From contig CAZPZZ010000127.1 of the NCBI GenBank assembly GCA_964591245.1, positions 1-11,940 on the forward strand: a stretch of 11,940 nucleotides of DNA, written 5' to 3'. This DNA comes from CAZPZZ01 sp964591245. GTDB taxonomy: Bacteria; Acidobacteriota; Vicinamibacteria; Vicinamibacterales; UBA8438. Position numbers and translations under genes: made by a program. Below the pieces are notes generated by a model that ran no database searches, was not told the DNA's origin, and saw only the letters and a program-made list of their open reading frames with translations. Shown in pieces: positions 1 through 5,609 of this stretch (positions are counted from its first letter, which is position 1; the number at the start of each line of letters is the position of its first letter).

Positions 1-1305
1 ATTCTTCGCTCAATCCTCGATGCGGGCGTTCCGTTTACCTCCGTGTGCTACAAGGACGCGAGCGGCACGTCTGTGCCGAGCAAGGTCTACGAGTCGATCA
101 AGCAGGCGCGTCGCCTTCTGGGCGACGATGTGGAACTTCGAGTGCACACGCATGAAACGGCCGGAGTCAGCATCTTGCAGTACAAGGCCGCTCTCGAAGC
201 CGGTGCCGACGGAATTGACCTGTGCATGGCGCCGTGCTCGGGTGGGACGTCGCAGCCGGACGTGGTGGCGATGTGGCATGCCCTGCGGGACACTGATTAT
301 GACCTGGGCCTGGACATCGATAAGGTGCTGGAAGCCTCGGAGGTCTTCAAGGAGTGCATGCAGGACTATTACCTGCCGTTGGAATCAAAGGTTGTCGACC
401 CGTGGATTCCCTATTCTCCGATGCCAGGTGGTGCACTGACGACGAATACGCAGATGATGCGGGATAACAATTTGCTCGACCGGTATCCCGATGTCATTAA
501 GGCGATGAGCGAAGTCGTGCGGCGCGGGGGATTCGGCACATCGGTGACACCGGTGAGTCAGTTCTACTTCCAGCAGGCGTTCAACAATGTCATTTTTGGA
601 CCCTGGAAGCGGATTGCCGATGGCTACGGCAAGATGGTGTTAGGGTATTTTGGTAAACCGCCGGTATTCCCCGATCCGGAGATCGTGTCAATCGCTCAAG
701 AGCAACTGGGGTTGGTCCCAACGACCGAGGATCCGCGTACGCTCAATGATGCCGATCCGACAAAGGGAACCGCGGCGGCGACGGCACGCCTGCAGGCGGA
801 AGGGCTTCCGGTTACCGATGAAAATATTTTCATTACGGCCAGCCTGCTGGACAAGGGCATTGCCTTCCTGAAGGGTCAGGCGGAGGTTGGTGTGCGGAAG
901 ATCTCCGCCGAAGAGACCTCGGCCTCCTCGGCTGGATCGAGTAATCGCTATGCAGTGACAGTCAATGACGCGGTGTACAAGGTCGTGCTCGAGGGGAATA
1001 CGGCATCGGTCAATGGTCAAGATTTTTCGTTTGACGTGGCCGAAGACTCGGCTTCCGGAGACGGGTCTTCGGCGCCGGTGACGTCCTCGGCAGCGACTGA
1101 TGTCTGTGCGGAACTGCCTGGTAAGGTGCTGCGTTTGGCTGTGCAGGAAGGGGCTGTCGTTGAAGCGGGCGACACGCTACTCGTGCTTGAGGCGCTCAAG
1201 ATGGAGATCGAGGTGAACTCACCGGTCGATGGCACTGTCGCGAAGTTGTCCGTGGAGGCTGGGGCGACGGTGGTGGCTGGTGACATTCTGGCGGCGGTTG
1301 TCTAG
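1..1305 (+). CDS. oadA: Biotin-dependent decarboxylase alpha subunit (OadA type), 5' partial
   Basis: The frame is open from base 1, so the N-terminus lies outside the window; 434 residues remain of a family usually near 600. Such proteins move a carboxyl group from oxaloacetate (or a similar acid) to biotin. Visible carboxyltransferase motifs are the KDASG segment (residues 18-22), the metal-binding HTHET (49-53) and the glycine-rich SGGTSQPD loop. After the conserved C-terminal half comes a Ser/Ala/Glu-rich linker (about residues 300-360) and a biotinyl domain with the attachment site EALKMEIEV. The biotin lysine is codon 400 (1198-1200), 34 residues before the end, as is usual; Leu replaces the more common Met before that lysine. 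The stop TAG shares its G with the GTG start of the next gene, which implies translational coupling. The missing N-terminal third would carry the first catalytic motifs. It could equally be annotated as pyruvate carboxylase subunit B, but the adjacent OadB favours a decarboxylase sodium pump. No gamma subunit is seen here. Confidence 0.93.
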   Translation: MLRSILDAGVPFTSVCYKDASGTSVPSKVYESIKQARRLLGDDVELRVHTHETAGVSILQYKAALEAGADGIDLCMAPCSGGTSQPDVVAMWHALRDTDYDLGLDIDKVLEASEVFKECMQDYYLPLESKVVDPWIPYSPMPGGALTTNTQMMRDNNLLDRYPDVIKAMSEVVRRGGFGTSVTPVSQFYFQQAFNNVIFGPWKRIADGYGKMVLGYFGKPPVFPDPEIVSIAQEQLGLVPTTEDPRTLNDADPTKGTAAATARLQAEGLPVTDENIFITASLLDKGIAFLKGQAEVGVRKISAEETSASSAGSSNRYAVTVNDAVYKVVLEGNTASVNGQDFSFDVAEDSASGDGSSAPVTSSAATDVCAELPGKVLRLAVQEGAVVEAGDTLLVLEALKMEIEVNSPVDGTVAKLSVEAGATVVAGDILAAVV

Positions 1306-2438
1306 TGGGTAGCGTCACCGAACTCGTCGCCGCTACCGGAATCGCCAATCTGACGTTCGGTCACGTCGTCATGATCGGGGTATGTCTGACCTTGATCTAT
1401 CTGGCGATCAAGAAGCAGTTCGAACCCTTGCTGCTGCTCCCGATTGGCTTTGGTGGATTGTTCGCCAACGTGCCATTGGCGGGAATCAGTGATCCAGGGG
1501 GGTTCCTCGGCATCATCTACGGCTCTGGCGTGTCCAACGGATTGTTCCCGCTGCTGATTTTCATGGGCGTTGGGGCCATGACTGACTTTGGACCCCTGTT
1601 GGCGAATCCCAAGACAGCCCTATTGGGTGCGGCGGCACAGTTTGGCATCTTCGGCACCGTGATCGGGGCACTGCTCTTGTCCCGCTACGTTCCGGGTATT
1701 GATTTTTCGATTCAGGATGCCGCCGCGATCGGTATTATCGGCGGCGCCGATGGTCCGACGGCCATCTTTCTGGCATCTCGATTGTCCGAGGACTTACTCG
1801 GTCCCATTGCCGTCGCGGCCTATTCGTATATGGCGCTGGTCCCGCTTATTCAGCCGCCGATCATGAACGCGCTGACGACCGAGGCGGAGCGGAAGATCGA
1901 GATGAAGCAACTCCGTACCGTGCGCCCCGTTGAACGGATCGTGTTCCCGTTGACGGTCTTTGGGCTGTGTTTACTCTTGCTACCGGACGCGACGCCGCTG
2001 ATTGGTGCCTTGATGTTCGGGAATCTCATGACCGAGGCAGGGGTCGTCGATCGCCTCGCGGGTACGGCGAAGAACGAGTTGATCAACATCGTCACGATCT
2101 TGTTGGGCCTGGCGGTTGGTAGCAAGCTCGGTGCTGACGTATTCCTGCAGGTGGAGACGCTCGGCATTCTGGCACTTGGTCTGGCTGCATTTTGCCTGGG
2201 CACGGCTTCTGGTGTCGGACTGGCGAAGTTGATGAATCTGGTAGTTCGGGAGCCCTTGAACCCGTTGATCGGTGCCGCCGGCGTGTCAGCGGTGCCGATG
2301 GCCGCGCGCGTGGTCAACCGTGTCGGGCAGGAGAACAATCCCACGAGCTACTTGTTGATGCATGCCATGGGGCCAAATGTGGCTGGAGTCATTGGGAGTG
2401 CGGTAGCCGCGGGGACACTGCTGGCATTACTCGGGTAG
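1305..2438 (+). CDS. oadB: Sodium-pumping decarboxylase beta subunit (OadB family)
   Basis: This 377-residue, very hydrophobic inner-membrane protein decarboxylates the carboxybiotin carried by the alpha subunit and couples this to sodium export. It has many membrane spans and the family hallmark GGADGPT at residues 146-152, in which Asp149 matches the aspartate known to be essential for sodium transport. The C-terminal part has the expected VSAVPMAARVVN and NPTSYLLMHAMGPNVAG segments. The length is that of the shorter members (about 375-430). The GTG start overlaps the last base of the oadA stop codon and no other start gives a better N-terminus, so translation is probably coupled. With the upstream gene it would form an oxaloacetate or methylmalonyl-CoA decarboxylase; the substrate cannot be told from this subunit. 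A terminator follows about 75 bases downstream. Confidence 0.95.
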   Translation: MGSVTELVAATGIANLTFGHVVMIGVCLTLIYLAIKKQFEPLLLLPIGFGGLFANVPLAGISDPGGFLGIIYGSGVSNGLFPLLIFMGVGAMTDFGPLLANPKTALLGAAAQFGIFGTVIGALLLSRYVPGIDFSIQDAAAIGIIGGADGPTAIFLASRLSEDLLGPIAVAAYSYMALVPLIQPPIMNALTTEAERKIEMKQLRTVRPVERIVFPLTVFGLCLLLLPDATPLIGALMFGNLMTEAGVVDRLAGTAKNELINIVTILLGLAVGSKLGADVFLQVETLGILALGLAAFCLGTASGVGLAKLMNLVVREPLNPLIGAAGVSAVPMAARVVNRVGQENNPTSYLLMHAMGPNVAGVIGSAVAAGTLLALLG

Positions 2439-2512
2439 CCAGATCTTCGCCAGCGGCGAGGACGTATTCGTTACATGGTTCGACTGTGCGCGAGTTGGTA
2501 GAATGCTGCGTT

Positions 2513-2541
2513 CGTTCGCTTCAAGGGCGAACGTTTTGCTT
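2513..2541 (+). terminator. Intrinsic terminator after oadAB
   Basis: CGTTCGC (2513-2519) pairs perfectly with GCGAACG (2527-2533) around a 7-base loop, and the stem is followed directly by TTTTGCTT. It lies about 75 bases after the oadB stop and before the Shine-Dalgarno of the next gene, so it should end the oadAB transcript. Confidence 0.75.
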
Positions 2542-2593
2542 ATGCTACTTTTCCTGATTCATACAATGGAAAACACCCTCCAGGAGGATAGTG

Positions 2594-3007
2594 ATGGCGT
2601 TACGGATTTTCGTCGGTGCCCTCGTAGTTGGAATGTTCTGCGCTGCGCCAGCGCCCAGCCATGCGGCGGATCGGGATACTGTGGGACTCATTCTCATCGG
2701 GGCGGGCGCGGGGCTCGTGGCTACCGCATTCAATTATGAAGGAGATCAGTGCCCCGCCGGTTATACGGTGCATACCTACGAGAATGAGCCGACACTATGT
2801 CACCGCTTCTCGTGGGCTGGGTCAGACACCCAGAATGCGACGACGAAGACAACTTTTGAGCGGCCTGGGTTGCTGTGGTCAGGGATCGGGGCTGCCGCTG
2901 CCGGAGTGGTGATGATGCTGCTTCCGGAAGGACAAGACTCAATGGTCGACGTTAGTCTGACCCCAGATGGGTGGCGTGCGTCGAAGACGTTTCAGCTCCC
3001 GTGGTAG
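2594..3007 (+). CDS. Small exported or membrane protein, unknown function
   Basis: The 137-residue product is not one I recognise. A GTG at 2591 is also in frame, but AGGAGG at 2582-2587 stands six bases before the ATG at 2594 and only three before the GTG, so the ATG is preferred. Residues 1-24 look like a Sec signal peptide with possible cleavage after SHA (22-24). Two further hydrophobic, Gly/Ala-rich segments (about 29-46 and 92-110) could span the membrane. Between them is a polar loop with two cysteines (53 and 69) that could form a disulfide outside the cytoplasm. A polar C-terminal tail of about 25 residues follows. It follows the oadAB terminator and so appears to be transcribed on its own. 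No function is proposed. Confidence 0.75.
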   Translation: MALRIFVGALVVGMFCAAPAPSHAADRDTVGLILIGAGAGLVATAFNYEGDQCPAGYTVHTYENEPTLCHRFSWAGSDTQNATTKTTFERPGLLWSGIGAAAAGVVMMLLPEGQDSMVDVSLTPDGWRASKTFQLPW

Positions 3008-3139
3008 CCAGGCGCTCCCAGGTAGACGATTTGGTCCAACCTGGTGCCGGGAATCAGTCCCCGTGGTGCTCCTTGTATCCGGAGCAATAGGGTGCCGGTG
3101 CTTGGGGCATACTGGGTGCCTGTCGGCAGGGCACTGAAG

Positions 3140-3742
3140 TTATCGAGAATAGAATTCCACGACTTGGCGGATGTCACAGATGACCGGGATCTCTTCGCTG
3201 GTGGGTTCTCGATGTTTCGTGAACGAATACTGTGATGCTGTCGGGACAAGGTAGGTGGGAGCGCTTGTGAGTCCAAGGCCTTCCTGGAAGCATGTAAGCT
3301 GCAGTGACTTCTCCTTGACGCTCACCACTTGACCTACGCGTACCGCGTACGACGGGACGTCCACCCGTTCACCATCGACTTCAATGTGACCATGCGTTAC
3401 AAACTGGCGTGCCGCGTAGATGGTCCGAGCCAACCCGGACCGATACACCAACGCGTCGAGTCGACATTCAAGCAAGTGTAAGAGGTTGTCGCCCGTCGAG
3501 CCTGTTTGCCGGGCGGCCTTCTTGTAATAGTTGCGCATTTGCCGCTCGTGGATATTGTATTGGTGCCGCAGTCGCTGCTTTTCGAGAAGCTGTTTTCCGT
3601 ACCCCGATACCTGGCTTCGGCGCCGCATTCCTGAGTGCTCGCCCGGAGGGCCTGGACGTTTTTCTAGTGCCGCTTGACCTTTGGGTGTCAATCCGATGCC
3701 GAGTCTCCGAGACAGACGTACTTTGGGACCTGTTTGATTCAT
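3140..3742 (-). CDS. rpsD: 30S ribosomal protein S4, cysteine-poor divergent type
   Basis: S4 binds 16S rRNA early in small-subunit assembly. This 200-residue protein has the complete family layout: an N-terminal rRNA-binding part with GPKVRLSRRLG (5-15), KRPGPPGEH (28-36) and LEKQRLRHQY (53-62), the S4 RNA-binding domain at about 93-146 (RSGLARTIYAARQFVTHGH), and a C-terminal tail ending in EEIPVICDIRQVVEFYSR. The N-terminal part has no cysteines, so it is the zinc-free (C-minus) form. From memory, motifs such as ALTPK/GLTPK, ARTIYxARQ and EIPVICD resemble the actinobacterial S4 class more than the usual proteobacterial one. It does not sit in an alpha-type ribosomal operon but 32 bases after a flavodoxin gene, so it is probably a second, accessory S4. 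GGA about eight bases before the ATG is a modest ribosome site. Function as S4 is near certain; its accessory role is inference. Confidence 0.92.
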   Translation of the reverse strand: MNQTGPKVRLSRRLGIGLTPKGQAALEKRPGPPGEHSGMRRRSQVSGYGKQLLEKQRLRHQYNIHERQMRNYYKKAARQTGSTGDNLLHLLECRLDALVYRSGLARTIYAARQFVTHGHIEVDGERVDVPSYAVRVGQVVSVKEKSLQLTCFQEGLGLTSAPTYLVPTASQYSFTKHREPTSEEIPVICDIRQVVEFYSR

Positions 3743-3774
3743 TGGTTATTCCGTTGCGGTGGCGAATTGCGGAA

Positions 3775-4314
3775 CTAATTCGTGGCGTTCTCGTCACTAA
3801 TGCCAGCTTCCTTCACGATCTGTGTCAGCCAGTCCTGGATGCGACCGTCTGTCAGCTCTGGCTCGTTGTCTTCGTCGAGTCCAAGCCCAAGGAAGTGCGT
3901 CTCATCGTGTAGTCCTCTGGATTCGTTGAAGGAGTAACCTTCTGTCGGCCACACCCCAATGAGCTGTGGGCCGCCTAGTGGTTTGACCGCCTCCCAGAGC
4001 ATCCCTACGGCGTCAAGAAAATTGTCGGGGTACCCCTCGGCATCGCCGACTCCGAAGAACGCAACTTTCTTGCCCGCAAGATTTAATCCCTCCATTCTCG
4101 GAATGAAGTCATCCCAGTCGATCTGCATCTCACCAACATCCCACGTGGGAACACCCAAAAGGATCAGGTCGTACTGCTCCAATTCAGCTGGATCTGCGAC
4201 ATTGACATCCGCCAGATGCGAGACCTTGTTGCCGAGCTGTTCCTTTATCTTCTGGGCGATGCTTTCTGTGTTTCCTGTTGTTGAGCCGTAGAACACTCCA
4301 ATTGAAAGACTCAT
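3775..4314 (-). CDS. Long-chain flavodoxin
   Basis: Flavodoxin is a soluble FMN electron carrier that often replaces ferredoxin when iron is scarce. The 179-residue product begins with the usual beta strand followed by the phosphate-binding loop GSTTGNTE (10-17). The isoalloxazine-stacking residues are Trp58 in PTWDVGEMQ and Tyr95 in GDAEGYPDN. An insertion at about 117-145 makes it a long-chain type. An in-frame ATG at 4353 would add 13 residues; I chose 4314 because flavodoxins start MxxxIGxFYGSTTGNT, although the AAGGA sequence is about 12 bases from it. The upstream ATG overlaps the stop (ATGA) of a doubtful ORF at 4350-4787. The S4 gene begins 32 bases downstream, so the two are probably cotranscribed. 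Leftward transcription may start at the operator-like palindrome at 5008-5022, which would suit iron control. Confidence 0.95.
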   Translation of the reverse strand: MSLSIGVFYGSTTGNTESIAQKIKEQLGNKVSHLADVNVADPAELEQYDLILLGVPTWDVGEMQIDWDDFIPRMEGLNLAGKKVAFFGVGDAEGYPDNFLDAVGMLWEAVKPLGGPQLIGVWPTEGYSFNESRGLHDETHFLGLGLDEDNEPELTDGRIQDWLTQIVKEAGISDENATN

Positions 4315-4349
4315 CGGAAGAAGCTTTCCTTTCGTTTGCGGAACCTCTC

Positions 4350-4787
4350 TCATAGAGAAGGCTGCTCTCTACGCAGGAGGGGACGGTGTTTTCTGGTAGC
4401 GCCTAGGACGCGGGGGCGACGAATCGGATCTAGGCCAGCAGATGTCAGGGGCCGGAGGGGATAGGCGTGTATGTAGTGGCGATGGGAGCGCGTATTGGAT
4501 ACGGCGCGCTCTGTGAAAGGGGAAAGGGGATGACTGATCTGTCGCGCTATGGTCTGGCGCCTATGTATCCCACCACCTGCAACCAGGAGAGCATCGAGAC
4601 ATCTGCTGCAGTGATTGTCAGCAGCGCAATAGGCCGCTAATGATCCATGAGGAATTCGGGGATGAACCGTGAAGGAACTCCCGTTTGTGGAGGTGTGAGT
4701 GGTTTGGTTCGTTATCCGTAAGGTGGGAATTGAACGGACATTGTGTTGGCAAAGTTGGATCGGGGAAGGACGGCGGTTGAATGCCAC
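4350..4787 (-). CDS. Doubtful 145-codon ORF behind a well-formed ribosome site
   Basis: On its own this frame looks unconvincing: the product is rich in Arg, His, Pro and Thr, has no hydrophobic segment, no domain I know and no clear codon bias. It is listed because its GTG start at 4787 is preceded by AGGAGA at a spacing of five bases, inside the block GTGCAACCAGGAGA that nearly repeats the ribosome site of the kelch gene. Its stop overlaps an upstream flavodoxin-frame ATG as ATGA. It may be a translated leader gene of the flavodoxin unit, a decayed gene, or chance. The alternative is that the left leader is an untranslated RNA. Confidence 0.28.
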   Translation of the reverse strand: MAFNRRPSPIQLCQHNVRSIPTLRITNQTTHTSTNGSSFTVHPRIPHGSLAAYCAADNHCSRCLDALLVAGGGIHRRQTIARQISHPLSPFTERAVSNTRSHRHYIHAYPLRPLTSAGLDPIRRPRVLGATRKHRPLLRREQPSL

Positions 4788-4805
4788 GATGCTCTCCTGG
4801 TTGCA
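4578..4805. repeat. Perfect 19-bp inverted repeat covering a ribosome site
   Basis: TGCAACCAGGAGAGCATCG reads on the plus strand at 4578-4596 and on the minus strand at 4805-4787. The minus-strand arm contains the AGGAGA ribosome site and the first base of the GTG start of the leftward ORF. A leftward transcript would therefore carry, about 190 bases downstream, a perfect complement to its own ribosome-binding region. A 19-base exact match this close is very unlikely by chance in a window of this size. Confidence 0.9.
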
Positions 4806-4923
4806 CGTGACGGTTGCCGTCGCCTAGACTACCGGCGGCCTGGCGTGGTCATACGTGCGCGTGGTTCGTGTCGTTGGGCTGACGCTTGGCTTAGCTCGCC
4901 GGATGGTGCAACATCCGGCGAGC
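4788..4923 (-). promoter_or_regulatory. Left structured leader (hairpin plus ribosome-site block)
   Basis: Read on the minus strand, the leader begins with a perfect 12-bp stem (4923-4912 with 4905-4894) closed by the loop TTGCAC. Downstream are a small GACGG/CCGTC hairpin (4821-4809) and then GTGCAACCAGGAGA just before a GTG at 4787. The loop with its closing G (GTTGCAC) is the exact complement of GTGCAAC beside the ribosome site, so a pseudoknot could form. Read on the plus strand the same hairpin is followed by GTCTTTT and would look like an intrinsic terminator for rightward transcripts; it may serve both ways. Confidence 0.55.
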
Positions 4924-5007
4924 GTCTTTTAACGGGACGAAGTCTCGTTTGGCTGATACTGACGTCGAGTTCCCTCCAGGTGTCAGGGGCCGTTCGGCTC
5001 TTTAAAG

Positions 5008-5022
5008 TGAGACTGAGTCTCA
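5008..5022. promoter_or_regulatory. Operator-like 7-1-7 palindrome (Fur-box-like), left
   Basis: TGAGACT-G-AGTCTCA is a perfect palindrome in an AT-rich patch. It is followed by an extra half-site-like CTCAAT and by a second small palindrome AAATAC-T-GTATTT (5031-5043). Its layout matches the 7-1-7 form of Fur operators (TGATAATNATTATCA), with C and G replacing inner A and T. It lies 84 bases upstream of the left hairpin in the leftward direction. Assignment to Fur is inference. Confidence 0.55.
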
Positions 5023-5023
5023 A

Positions 5024-5371
5024 TCTCAATAAATACTGTATTTCCTGCCTTACCAGAGGTCAAGCGCTTTTTGGGCGCTGCAGACATCGTAACCACCGGG
5101 CCGGAGAGAGCTGGGTGGGTTGTGTGGTGGTGCGCGGACAGGAGACAACGTCTCGCATAGAGCATTCACACCGTCCAGAGGCCGGGGCGCGTCGCGGCAA
5201 CACAGGAGCAATGGGACTCGAGAAGACGGCTTCTCGCGCGATGCTGGTCACAGTTGTTTCGGTGTGGATGAGGTATGGAAAACACGAGATACGGGCGTGC
5301 ACGTGGCTAGGCGGGAACGGGTGCTGAGGCGAAATGCTTGACCTGTGGCGTGGCGCAAGCATATGATTGAA
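5024..5371. other. Segment between the two divergent operators, no convincing gene
   Basis: No recognisable protein or RNA gene is seen in these 348 bases. The best small ORF starts at ATG 5211 and ends at 5327 (38 codons), with AGGAG only two bases upstream, which is too close for a normal ribosome site. The product resembles nothing I know. A short AGCGC/GCGCT hairpin lies at 5063-5079. Confidence 0.4.
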
Positions 5372-5404
5372 AACTGATATTGAGACTCAGTCTCAATATC
5401 AGTT
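5372..5404. promoter_or_regulatory. 33-bp perfect palindrome with Fur-box-like core, right
   Basis: Two 16-base arms (AACTGATATTGAGACT and its reverse complement) flank a single C at 5388. The inner 15 bases are TGAGACT-C-AGTCTCA, the reverse complement of the left site. It lies 64 bases upstream of the right leader hairpin and about 205 upstream of the kelch gene, so it probably controls the kelch/TonB cassette. A TTGAAA that could be a -35 element overlaps its left edge (5367-5372), but no clear -10 was found. Confidence 0.65.
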
Positions 5405-5468
5405 GCGTCTGGTACCCCGAGCGGACATTGGACGATGGACGGAGGGGATCTCCAGGCTGAGAAGAAGT

Positions 5469-5609
5469 GCTCGCCGGGTGTTGCAGCACCCGGCGAGCCG
5501 GTCGAGCGCTTAGTCCGTTACGGACTGATCGCACGAGGCAAACGTAGCGTCGCTCGTCCAGTTCCAGTGTAGGGGACGAGCGACGTGACGTGCAACCGAG
5601 GAGAACGTC
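5469..5609 (+). promoter_or_regulatory. Right structured leader of the kelch/TonB cassette
   Basis: The leader opens with a perfect 12-bp GC-rich stem (5469-5480 with 5487-5498) closed by loop TTGCAG. Next come AGTCCG-TTA-CGGACT (5512-5526) and a perfect 12-bp stem (5548-5559 with 5574-5585) with a 14-base loop. It ends with TGCAACC and GAGGAG (5598-5603), seven bases before the ATG. GTTGCA at the top of the first hairpin (5480-5485) is exactly complementary to TGCAAC (5591-5596) beside the ribosome site. There is no U-tract after these stems in the reading direction, so translation control is more likely than attenuation. Confidence 0.55.

Noticed and set aside
3409..3912. 167-codon plus-strand ORF antisense to S4 and flavodoxin
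   Set aside because: It lies opposite two well-supported genes and is explained by their codon bias.
4486..4511. GAGCG/CGCTC hairpin with an inner CGTAT/ATACG stem
   Set aside because: It has a three-base bulge, no T-tract on either side and no relation to a gene end; a role cannot be supported.
4443..4992. Direct repeat TGTCAGGGGCCG at 4443 and 4981
   Set aside because: A 12-base match is expected by chance a few times in a window of this size and it is not part of a longer alignment.
4743..5327. 194-codon plus-strand ORF
   Set aside because: It runs through the left hairpin, the left operator and the AT-rich promoter-like patch, has no domain or ribosome site, and its composition looks random.
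4894..5498. The paired hairpins as ordinary terminators
   Set aside because: The left one has a T-rich tail on the plus strand and the right one a weak T/C tail on the minus strand, but no gene ends before either in that direction, and the shared spacing to the ribosome sites is left unexplained. Dual use is not excluded.
4360..5600. tRNA gene, small rRNA or CRISPR in the long control region
   Set aside because: No T-loop-like GGTTCGAATCC sequence with matching arms and no regularly spaced direct repeats were found.
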